This document shows, piece after piece, positions 54,134 through 64,000 of a stretch of DNA of 64,000 nt (its first letter is position 1; each line of letters opens with the position of its first letter). Source of the stretch: Hydrogenophaga sp. (lineage in GTDB: Bacteria > Pseudomonadota > Gammaproteobacteria > Burkholderiales > Burkholderiaceae_C); assembly GCA_018333605.1 (NCBI GenBank), contig JAGXSV010000043.1, forward strand, positions 1 to 64,000, written 5' to 3'. A program made the translations under genes and the position numbers. The notes under the pieces are model-generated. The model made no database searches. It saw only the letters and a list, made by a program, of their open reading frames with translations, and was not told where the DNA came from.

Positions 54134-55831
54134 TCAAGCACGGTATTTGCTGGTGATCGGATAACGCCAGTCTTTGCCAAAACTGCGGTGCGTCACCCGC
54201 ACGCCCACCGGTGCCTGACGGCGCTTGTATTCGTTGATGCGGATCAGACGAACCACCTTCTCCACATCGGCTGCGCTGTAGCCCTCGGCCACGATCTGGG
54301 CCGGGCTCTGGTCGTTTTCCATGTAGCGCTCAATGATTGCATCAAGCACATCGTACTCAGGCAGGCTGTCCTGGTCTTTCTGGTCGGCCCGCAACTCTGC
54401 GCTGGGGGGGCGGGTGATGATGCGTTCGGGAATCGGGTTGGCACCGGTGCCGTAGGGGTCGTGCGCGTTGCGCCAGCGCGCCAGGCGAAACACCGCCGTC
54501 TTGGTCACGTCTTTGATCACGGCAAAACCGCCCGCCATATCGCCATACAGCGTGCAGTAACCGGTGGCCATTTCGCTCTTGTTGCCCGTGGTCAGCACGA
54601 TGCCGCCAAACTTGTTGGACAGGGCCATGAGCAAGGTGCCGCGGATGCGGGCCTGCAGGTTTTCTTCGGTGGTGTCTTCGGCCAGTCCGGCAAACTCGCC
54701 CGCCAGGCTGGCCTTGAAGGCTTCAAACTGCGGCGCAATGTCGATCTCGTCGTAACGCACGCCCAGGCGTTCAGCCATGTCGCGCGCATCAATCCATGAA
54801 ATGTCGGCCGTGTAGGGTGACGGCATCATCACCGTACGCACCCGGTCTTTGCCCAGCGCATCCACCGCGATCGCCAGCACCAGCGCCGAGTCGATGCCAC
54901 CCGACAGACCCAGCAGTGCCGCGGGAAAACCGTTTTTCCCGATGTAGTCGCGCACGCCCAGCACCAGGGCATGCCACAGGTCGGCATCGGCGCTGTGGTC
55001 GCGATCGGTGCTGGCTTCAATTGTCCAGCCAGCGCCTTGGCGGTGCAACGTGCAGTCAAACAGGGTTTCTTCAAAACTCACCGCACGACCGGCCAGCGAA
55101 CCGTCTGCCGACATCACGAAACTGCGGCCCTCAAAGACCACCTCATCCTGCCCGCCCACCAGGTGCGCGTAAACCAGCGGAAGGCCTGTGGTCCGCGCAC
55201 GCCCACGCATGGCCGCCTCGCGCTCACCGCCCTTGCCGGTGTGGAACGGCGAAGCGTTGATGACCACAAGTACCTCTGCCCCGGCGACCTGGGCATCAGC
55301 GGCGGGCTCGTCAAACCAGGCGTCTTCACAAATCAGCACCCCCACCCGCACCGGAGCCCCCTCGGCGGTATTCACTTCAAATACGCAGGTGTCCTGGCCT
55401 GGCACAAAGTAGCGCCGCTCGTCAAACACCTGGTAGTTGGGCAACTCGCGCTTGGCGTAGGTGTGGGTCACGGCCCCGTCCAGCAACACGCTCGCGGCGT
55501 TGTGCAAGGTCGCCACCGACACACTGCGCTCGCGCCGAACCTCAGAACCCGGCTCCGGCACCCGCGCAGGGTGCCCGACCACAATGTGCAACCCTTTGAG
55601 TCCTGCGGTCTGAAGGGCGATGTTTTTCAAGGCATCATCGCAGGCGTCGATGAACGCAGGCCGCAAAAAAAGGTCCTCAGCCGCGTAACCGCAGAGGGCC
55701 AGTTCCGGCGTGAGCAAGACCCGTGCGCCGCGCGCGTGGGCCTGATGCGCAGCGACAACGATTTTTTGGGCATTGCCCGCCATGTCGCCCACCACAAAAT
55801 TGAGCTGGGCCACGCAAATTGGAAGTGTCAT
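54134..55831 (-). CDS. nadE: NAD+ synthase (glutamine-hydrolysing type)
   Basis: N-terminal nitrilase domain (LLTPELALCGYAAEDLF, VLICEDAWF), C-terminal LLGLSGGIDSALVLAIAVDALG. Confidence 0.95.
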   Translation of the reverse strand: MTLPICVAQLNFVVGDMAGNAQKIVVAAHQAHARGARVLLTPELALCGYAAEDLFLRPAFIDACDDALKNIALQTAGLKGLHIVVGHPARVPEPGSEVRRERSVSVATLHNAASVLLDGAVTHTYAKRELPNYQVFDERRYFVPGQDTCVFEVNTAEGAPVRVGVLICEDAWFDEPAADAQVAGAEVLVVINASPFHTGKGGEREAAMRGRARTTGLPLVYAHLVGGQDEVVFEGRSFVMSADGSLAGRAVSFEETLFDCTLHRQGAGWTIEASTDRDHSADADLWHALVLGVRDYIGKNGFPAALLGLSGGIDSALVLAIAVDALGKDRVRTVMMPSPYTADISWIDARDMAERLGVRYDEIDIAPQFEAFKASLAGEFAGLAEDTTEENLQARIRGTLLMALSNKFGGIVLTTGNKSEMATGYCTLYGDMAGGFAVIKDVTKTAVFRLARWRNAHDPYGTGANPIPERIITRPPSAELRADQKDQDSLPEYDVLDAIIERYMENDQSPAQIVAEGYSAADVEKVVRLIRINEYKRRQAPVGVRVTHRSFGKDWRYPITSKYRA

Positions 55832-55935
55832 GCAGTCTGGAAGTAGAACGGAATCGGGCATTGGATCAGGCAACAGAACCGGCTCTCCGCCCGCCTGCAC
55901 ACAGCCCTTGCGGGCAGGCATTTGAGGGCTGAAAT

Positions 55936-57225
55936 GTGAGCTCGCACGATTATGTCACCCAGGTCTTTTCTTCACCGCTGGACATCCCGGCCGGCGCCTG
56001 GAACCACCTGCTGTCCCTGGAGACGGACCCGAGCCCTTTTATGGCCCACGCCTACCTGGCCGCGCTGCATGCCAGCGGCTGTGCACAGCACCCGGCTGGC
56101 TGGCAAGCCCGGTTCGTCACCCTGTGGCAAGGGGCCGACCTGCACGCGGCCTGCCCCCTGTACTTGAAGAACCATTCGTACGGCGAATACGTGTTTGACT
56201 GGGCCTGGGCCAATGCCTACGCCCAACACGGGTTGGATTACTACCCCAAAGCCCTCGTGGCAGTGCCATTCACCCCCGTCCCGGGTGCACGCCTGCTGGC
56301 CCGAAACACGGGGGCACGAACCGCGTTGGTTCAGGCGCTGCTGGCCCTCGCACGCGAGGACGACCTGTCGTCCTTGCACCTGTTGTTTGCCCAGCCACAA
56401 GACGTGACGGCCTGCGAAGCCGCAGGCATGATGCTGCGCCACACGGTGCAGTTTCACTGGAAGAATGTGGCCCCGACACTCGCCACCGCCCCGGCATCTG
56501 CCTTGGCCGATGCCGCAAGGGGTTCGCTGTCCACCGAGGGGGCTGGCCTGGCGGGCCCAGAGCCGCAGAAGTTTCAGGATTTCGAGCATTTTCTGGCCAG
56601 CCTGCAACAAGAAAAGCGCAAGAAGATCCGGCAAGAGCGACGCAAAGTGGCTGAGGCGGGGGTGGTATTTCGCTGGTCGCTGGGTACCGCCATAGGTGCA
56701 GTGGACTGGGACTTTTTCTACCGCTGCTACGAACGCACCTACCGTGAGCATGGCAACGCACCCTACCTGAACCGAGATTTTTTTCAGCGCATGGCGCAGA
56801 CCATGCCGGAGCACTGGTTGCTGTTCATTGCCGAGCGAGACGGCAACCCCCTGGCCAGCAGCCTGATTGGCATCGACCCGCAGGCGCGCGTGGCCTACGG
56901 GCGCTACTGGGGCGCGCTGGAGCGCGTGGACTGTCTGCACTTTGAAGCGTGCTACTACCAGCCACTGGACTGGTGCATCTCGCACGGCTACACCCGTTTC
57001 GAAGGTGGCGCACAGGGTGAGCACAAGATGGCGCGCGCCCTGCTTCCCGTCAAGACGACCAGCGCGCACTGGTTGGCTCACCCATCCTTCGCCGAAGCGG
57101 TGGAGCGGTTTCTGGAACGGGAAGACCAAGGTATCCAGCAATACCTGGATCATCTGGCACAGCGCAACCCCATGAAGGGCTTGCCGGCGCTGCGGACGCC
57201 GTTCGCGCCTCCCACCGCAGCATGA
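55936..57225 (+). CDS. GNAT/FemAB-like N-acyltransferase (COG3146 type)
   Basis: 429 aa; FDWAWANAYAQHGLDYYPKALVAVPFTPVPGARLL, RKKIRQERRKVAEAGVVFRW, HFEACYYQPLDWCISHGYTRFEGGAQGEHKMARALLPV. Confidence 0.88.
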   Translation: MSSHDYVTQVFSSPLDIPAGAWNHLLSLETDPSPFMAHAYLAALHASGCAQHPAGWQARFVTLWQGADLHAACPLYLKNHSYGEYVFDWAWANAYAQHGLDYYPKALVAVPFTPVPGARLLARNTGARTALVQALLALAREDDLSSLHLLFAQPQDVTACEAAGMMLRHTVQFHWKNVAPTLATAPASALADAARGSLSTEGAGLAGPEPQKFQDFEHFLASLQQEKRKKIRQERRKVAEAGVVFRWSLGTAIGAVDWDFFYRCYERTYREHGNAPYLNRDFFQRMAQTMPEHWLLFIAERDGNPLASSLIGIDPQARVAYGRYWGALERVDCLHFEACYYQPLDWCISHGYTRFEGGAQGEHKMARALLPVKTTSAHWLAHPSFAEAVERFLEREDQGIQQYLDHLAQRNPMKGLPALRTPFAPPTAA

Positions 57226-57475
57226 CAGGCTGCTCATGGCAGCAACATTCCTGGCGAGGTGGTGAGGCTCTCCCTGCCACGCAGGAGCCGGTCGCTAAAC
57301 TACGTCGAAAATGAACGAGACTGACGCCTTCTTCACCCAGACCATTGTCGGAGCCCCTTTTTCGGTGCTGCTGGGGTGCCGGCTGGATCCGAGCAGTGCT
57401 CCGGTCTCCGGCATCGAAGTCAATCTGATCAATGCAGACACCCGTTTGAGTCGCGTCTGGAAAGAATGGATCGTC

Positions 57476-57628
57476 ATGAGCCATGCCTGTGACCGCGTCG
57501 GCCAACCCCGCCAGCGGCCCGCCCGGGTGCGGCGTTGGCTGGAGCGCCACGCCCTGTGGCTCGCCACGCTCGGGGTGTCCAGCCTGCTCGCCACAGCAGT
57601 TTTCTGGGGGCTCATGCAATGGACGTGA
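57476..57628 (+). CDS. Small single-TM protein upstream of bactofilin
   Basis: MSHACDRVGQPRQRPARVRRWLERHALWLATLGVSSLLATAVFWGLMQWT; basic N-terminus plus one TM; overlaps the bactofilin start by 10 nt. Confidence 0.5.
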   Translation: MSHACDRVGQPRQRPARVRRWLERHALWLATLGVSSLLATAVFWGLMQWT

Positions 57629-58059
57629 AAACGCCACAAGACACGCTCACCATCGACCCCATTGCCATGAACGTGGTGAACCGGGTCGCGGCGGGCAGCC
57701 AACTGAGTGGCGATCTGAGCTTTGAAGGCGGCTTGCTGGTGCAAGGTGAAATTGCGGGCAATATCCGCGTCAATGGTCGCTTGATCGTGTGGACCGGCGG
57801 TGTCGTGCGGGGTCGTATCCGCGTGTCGGGCGACACCTACCTGTTTGGCCGCTTGGGTGCCGCCGGCGCCAGCGCCCACGACACCAGCCTGGAATGCCAG
57901 GGCATGGCCTATGTGTCAAAAACGGGCGTAGCCACGGGCACGCTGATGGCCAGGCGCCTGCAACTTTATGAGGGTGCCGACTTGCAAGGCCCGTTCAAGA
58001 CGCTTAAAAAGGGTGACAACCTCCCGGTGCTGCACGATGTGCTGCCAGATCCGCCATGA
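57619..58059 (+). CDS. Bactofilin-family protein #1
   Basis: NRVAAGSQLSGDLSFEGGLLVQGEIAGNIRVNGRLIVWTGGVVRGRIRVSGDTYLFGRL. Confidence 0.85.
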   Translation: MDVKTPQDTLTIDPIAMNVVNRVAAGSQLSGDLSFEGGLLVQGEIAGNIRVNGRLIVWTGGVVRGRIRVSGDTYLFGRLGAAGASAHDTSLECQGMAYVSKTGVATGTLMARRLQLYEGADLQGPFKTLKKGDNLPVLHDVLPDPP

Positions 58060-58079
58060 CCTGAAGGAGCATCCCCGCC

Positions 58080-58673
58080 ATGAAAGCCGACCGCTACCTC
58101 CACCCCGACCGCCACCTGGAACAGGACATGGACAGCCACCCACTGCAACCCGGCGAAGAAGCTTTCGCTTCCGAACCCCAAGCTGCCGATGCCTGCGACG
58201 GGAGCGGTCCGAACCCATCTATGGAGGTGGATGTGGGCAACGCCATGCCACCAACCCAGCCAGCCCACATGCCGGTTTTGCACCCCCAGGTGCAATCGGT
58301 GATGCCCATCGATGGTACCGACGGTGGCCAAGCGCGCAGCATGCTGGCCGAGGGCCTGCACTTCGTTGGCCATGCCGAACTCCGTGGCCCTTGCAGTATC
58401 GCGGGCACGTTTGAAGGCAACCTGACACAGGCGCCTGGCGCCCTGGTTTCGGTGGTGGTCACCGAAACCGGACGGGTCAAAGGCGACATCACCGCGCAAA
58501 AAATCGCCGTCATGGGGCGCACCGACGGCATCCTGGACTCAGGCCCGGGCGAGGTGTCCTTGCACGACACCGCCAGCGTGCACGGCCTGGTGCGCTACGG
58601 CCGCATTCAGGTGAACGGCGCCGACCTGAACGCCACGCTGGAGCGCGTGGCACCCAGCGTCAGCGCCCGCTGA
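58080..58673 (+). CDS. Bactofilin-family protein #2
   Basis: LAEGLHFVGHAELRGPCSIAGTFEGNLTQAPGALVSVVVTETGRVKGDITAQKIAVMGRTDGIL. Confidence 0.8.
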   Translation: MKADRYLHPDRHLEQDMDSHPLQPGEEAFASEPQAADACDGSGPNPSMEVDVGNAMPPTQPAHMPVLHPQVQSVMPIDGTDGGQARSMLAEGLHFVGHAELRGPCSIAGTFEGNLTQAPGALVSVVVTETGRVKGDITAQKIAVMGRTDGILDSGPGEVSLHDTASVHGLVRYGRIQVNGADLNATLERVAPSVSAR

Positions 58674-58700
58674 ATCCGCCGACAGACCTGCCGTATACCC

Positions 58701-59183
58701 ATGTTGTGGTCGCGCTCGGCTCCACCCGCACCGCCTGCCGCACCGGCCCACGTGCCCGATGCCCAGGCTCTGCTGCGCACGGCGCTCCGCGCCAGCTGGC
58801 AGCGCGATCAGCGCGTGGGCCGGCGCCGGTTGGCGCTGCGCTGGATGCTGTGGGCCTTCTGGCGCTACGGATTACCCTTGTTTCTGGTGCTCACTGCGGC
58901 TGTGGCGGTGTGGCTCTGGCTGTTGCCGGGCCTGCACCAGGCGCTGGCTGTGAGCAAACAGGACAGGCCTGCACAGCCGACCGCACCAGCCGCCTCGCAG
59001 CATGCGCCAGCAGCGACAGGGCCCCACGAAACGGCCGCCGACGCCATCACGCTGCGCCGGGAGCCAAGTTGGTCGCCGAGCCCCTTCCCGTCAACTGCAG
59101 CAGGCGACACGCCGGCGGCCACCCAAGCCGTCCAAGACCCCTCTCTCAAACCCGACAACTGGTTGCACAGCAAGGAGCCCTGA
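58701..59183 (+). CDS. Single-TM protein with basic cytoplasmic N-terminus, interleaved with bactofilins
   Basis: RASWQRDQRVGRRRLALRWMLWAFWRYGLPLFLVLTAAVAVWLWLLPGL, then a low-complexity Pro/Ala tail. Confidence 0.65.
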   Translation: MLWSRSAPPAPPAAPAHVPDAQALLRTALRASWQRDQRVGRRRLALRWMLWAFWRYGLPLFLVLTAAVAVWLWLLPGLHQALAVSKQDRPAQPTAPAASQHAPAATGPHETAADAITLRREPSWSPSPFPSTAAGDTPAATQAVQDPSLKPDNWLHSKEP

Positions 59184-59187
59184 CCCC

Positions 59188-59592
59188 ATGAGCCAAAACC
59201 CCGCCACCACCCGCCTGGTCCCCGTTGAGCGTCTGAGCGCCATCACCAGCCTGATTGCCGAGGGCGCCGTATTTGACGGCAACTTCCACACCACCCAAGA
59301 CCAAGGTATCAAGGTGGATGGCCTGCTCAAAGGCAACATCACGTTTGAGAGCGGCGGCACGCTGCATGTGGGCGCCACCGGCGTGATTGAAAACACCCGC
59401 CTGGAAGCCGACTACGTGTTCATTGAGGGCAAGGTCATTGGCACGGTGATTGCGCGCAAAGCGCTCGAAATCACCGGCTCCGCCACCTTGCTGGGCGATG
59501 CCAGCTACGACGAAATGATCGACATGCATCCGCGCTCCCGCGTGCGCGGCAAGATCGAATACCGCGGCGACATAGACGCAGCCGCATCCTGA
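59188..59592 (+). CDS. Bactofilin-family protein #3
   Basis: AITSLIAEGAVFDGNFHTTQDQGIKVDGLLKGNITFESGGTLHVGATGVIENTRLEADYVFIEGKVIGTVIARKALEITGSATLLGDASY. Confidence 0.9.
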   Translation: MSQNPATTRLVPVERLSAITSLIAEGAVFDGNFHTTQDQGIKVDGLLKGNITFESGGTLHVGATGVIENTRLEADYVFIEGKVIGTVIARKALEITGSATLLGDASYDEMIDMHPRSRVRGKIEYRGDIDAAAS

Positions 59593-59604
59593 CCGCGCCG
59601 TTTC

Positions 59605-60295
59605 GCCCGTCAATCTGGTCATCGGGATAGAGGGGAGCCGTCTGGCTCCACCCCTCCCACACCACCCGGCTTGCGGGTCCGCATCGGGCTGGTGCAATGG
59701 TTGAGGTCGTCAGCGTTGTCGTTACACCCGACCCGACGCCCAGGCTTGCCTTGTCTTGGTTCGGCGGGACCGATTCCTCTGATTCCTCTGCTTCCTTTCT
59801 GCCACGGCCTTTCGGGCTTCACCCTGTCCACCACTCTGGCAAGCTTCGCTGACGCGAACATTTGGGGCATTTCACTTCCGGTAACCAAGGGGGTTTGCCC
59901 TCCCATTGCTTCGGTCCTTCACACTGCCCATCCGGCCTTGAGGGCCTCGTACCCGCGCTACCACGACCTCTGCTGACTTCTCGCTCCGGCCAGGCCGTCG
60001 CTCTTTCCGGCACAGGCGAGATATCCCCAGGTCAGAACGCACACCTTCATCGCACAGCCGCCACATCCACGCCACCGTGCCTTGCCTTGCCTTGCCTTGC
60101 CTTGCTCACAAGAGCTTTGCGGTTTCTGGCCCGCTCGCCCTGCCCGGCAGCGCCTTCTGTGGGGTTCTTGTCCATCGGCTCGCGATTCACGCTCCACGCT
60201 TCCTTCCCACGCTCGGCCACCCTCACGCAGTTGCGCTTCACTTTGCTCCCTGTGACCAGCCCGCAGCGGGCCTTGCACCCGCAGGTGTGAGCCCA
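59605..60295 (-). mobile_element. Putative ORF-less group II intron remnant (3' domain V/VI-like end at ~59605-59710 on minus strand)
   Basis: Minus: ..GACGACCTCAACCATTGCACCAGCCCGATGCGGACCCGCAAGCCGGGTGGTGTGGGAGGGG..GGCTCCCCTCTATCCCGATG. Hairpin with two-nt bulge and tetraloop resembling domain V; no reverse transcriptase ORF; 5' boundary unknown. Confidence 0.5.
60079..60107. repeat. Pentanucleotide tandem repeat (GCCTT)n, ~5 copies
   Basis: gtgccttgccttgccttgccttgccttgctc. Confidence 0.85.
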
Positions 60296-60310
60296 TGCTG
60301 GGCGCACCAA

Positions 60311-60347
60311 AAAAAACACCTGTGCGGTGACCCGCACAGGTGCTTTT
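60311..60347 (-). terminator. Rho-independent terminator of ppa
   Basis: aaaaaacacctgtgcggtgacccgcacaggtgctttttt: perfect stem with flanking A/T runs. Confidence 0.88.
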
Positions 60348-60370
60348 TTGACGCGTGAAGCCCTGAAGTG

Positions 60371-60907
60371 TCAGGCTTGGGCTTTTTTGTAAGCCTCAAT
60401 ACCGTCGATGATTTCCTTGTGGGCGGCTTCTTTGCCTTCCCAGCCAATCACCTTGACCCACTTGCCTGGCTCCAGGTCTTTGTAGTGCTCGAAGAAGTGC
60501 TGAATCGTGTTCAGGCGCATGGGGTTCAGGTCTTCGGGCTTTTGCCACTGCGTGTAGATCGACAGAATCTTGTCGATCGGGACCGCCAGCACTTTGCCGT
60601 CTTCGCCAGCTTCGTCCTGCATTTTCAGAATGCCGATGGCACGGCAAGGCACCACCACGCCGGGGATCAGCGGCACAGGCGTGATCACCAACACATCCAC
60701 CGGGTCACCGTCGCCAGACAAGGTCTTGGGCACGTAACCGTAGTTGGTCGGGTAGTGCATGGCGGTGCTCATGAAACGATCAACAAAAATCGCACCGGTT
60801 TCTTTGTCCACTTCGTACTTGATCGGGTCGGCGTTCATCGGGATCTCAATGATCACGTTGAACGAGTCGGGGACATTTTTTCCAGGGGTGACGTTGTCGA
60901 GGGACAT
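60371..60907 (-). CDS. ppa: Inorganic diphosphatase (soluble, family I)
   Basis: [61 protein letters not shown]. Confidence 0.96.
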   Translation of the reverse strand: MSLDNVTPGKNVPDSFNVIIEIPMNADPIKYEVDKETGAIFVDRFMSTAMHYPTNYGYVPKTLSGDGDPVDVLVITPVPLIPGVVVPCRAIGILKMQDEAGEDGKVLAVPIDKILSIYTQWQKPEDLNPMRLNTIQHFFEHYKDLEPGKWVKVIGWEGKEAAHKEIIDGIEAYKKAQA

Positions 60908-61210
60908 GTTGTGAGTCTGAAGGTTGGTTGAGAACGGATCGGCCCTTGGGGCACCTTGGCACCGGTCGCAGGCCACGTGACAGTGTGGACCGTGCAACGC
61001 CTAGGATTTACCCTGATTTTACTGATTCCAGGCTTACTTCCGTCGCACAGGCGGTACCCAGCGCACGCAATACCCGCTAAATTTGACCCGTTGGCCAATC
61101 GCCCTGCACGCTCGCCCAGCAGCGAACGCTCCAGGACACGAGGAAGCAACGCAGCGGGGATGACCCACAGGCGTTGCCCCCTCCAAGTCAAAAGCGAGCA
61201 GGAGAAATAC

Positions 61211-63271
<2,061 letters not shown>

Positions 63272-63292
63272 TACCGCTGCGCTGCAACGACT

Positions 63293-63318
63293 GCGGCCCG
63301 CACATGCGGGCCGTTTTT
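63293..63318. terminator. Terminator between convergent hppA and the TetR gene
   Basis: CGGCCCGC-acat-GCGGGCCG followed by TTTTT. Confidence 0.85.
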
Positions 63319-63339
63319 ACGAACCCCCTTGAGTCAGCG

Positions 63340-63966
63340 TCAGAGCCCGGCGAGGTCGGCGTGGGTCAGCACCCGCACAATCTCCCCAGCACCGAGGGAG
63401 AGATTTTTCAAGTGAGCGGCGTTCCCTTGTTCTATGGCTTGCAGCACCAGTTCGTTGATAGCGCCAACAGCGGCCATGGCCATGGCTGGCGAAATCGCGC
63501 GCAGCGGTGTGGCGCTGGGCAAGGCCGCACCGTTCACGGTGCTCACCATAAAGTCTGCCAGTTGCTGCATCACCTCGCGGCGCGCGCGCAAGCCTTCGGG
63601 ACCCAGGTGGTGAATATCGACGAACAGCACCCGAACCAGGCCTGGGCCCGCCGCCAAGTGTTCAAAATAGGCGTCTAACGCCTGCTCGATCTGAGTCTGC
63701 CAAGGCCGATCGGTCTTGAGCGCTTCACGCAGCGTGCGCAAAGCCGATGCGCTGGCGGCACGGTACAGCGCCAGGAAACAGGCTTCTTTGCTGTCGAAAT
63801 GCTCGTAAAACGTGCGTTTTGAAACGCCCGCCGCGCGCACGATGTCGGCGATGGTGGTCAACGCCAAACCTTTGTCGGCCGCCACCGTGGCCATGGCCTG
63901 AAGCAGCCGGGTGCGGTGTTCATGTTCCAGTTGTTTCAAGTGGTCAAGCGCTGCAACGGTGTTCAT
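63340..63966 (-). CDS. TetR/AcrR family transcriptional regulator
   Basis: GLALTTIADIVRAAGVSKRTFYEHFDSKEACFLALYRA (TetR HTH). Confidence 0.92.
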   Translation of the reverse strand: MNTVAALDHLKQLEHEHRTRLLQAMATVAADKGLALTTIADIVRAAGVSKRTFYEHFDSKEACFLALYRAASASALRTLREALKTDRPWQTQIEQALDAYFEHLAAGPGLVRVLFVDIHHLGPEGLRARREVMQQLADFMVSTVNGAALPSATPLRAISPAMAMAAVGAINELVLQAIEQGNAAHLKNLSLGAGEIVRVLTHADLAGL

Positions 63967-64000
63967 GCGCCAGATCTTAGGCGGCGTCAGCAACACCAGG

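Overview
Window from a high-GC betaproteobacterium; gene content and order look Comamonadaceae/Burkholderiales-like (inference). Three zones are visible. (1) A left housekeeping backbone at ~1-6.8 kb: purL 5' end, map, glnD, def, a c-type cytochrome, a 60-bp 3' remnant of ilvC, and pssA. (2) A ~37-kb accessory block at ~6.8-43.6 kb. Both edges are decayed: an IS630 remnant plus DUF883/YqjE/MscS debris on the left, and Usp/Kef/FtsH/UbiG/Gph debris on the right. The interior is intact: a P-type cation ATPase; an eight-gene Mrp/Mbh-type antiporter module with three MrpD-like subunits; FadD; an ACP-FAAL-PlsC fusion; an L,D-transpeptidase; and a three-gene 2-hydroxyacyl-CoA dehydratase/activase-like cluster flanked by two VTT-domain proteins. 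(3) A right backbone at ~43.7-64 kb: ilvC-ilvH-ilvI on the minus strand, RDD, dgkA, a LOG-family protein, PII, an ABC/FtsX/adaptor cassette, nadE, a FemAB-like GNAT, a bactofilin operon with three bactofilins and interleaved TM proteins, a group II intron-like remnant, ppa, hppA and a TetR regulator. Best candidates for under-described biology are the Mbh-ordered antiporter module without a redox partner, the bactofilin/TM-protein operon, the ACP-FAAL-PlsC fusion, and the tandem-ASKHA activase cluster. All calls come from reading translations and motifs by eye; no searches were run.
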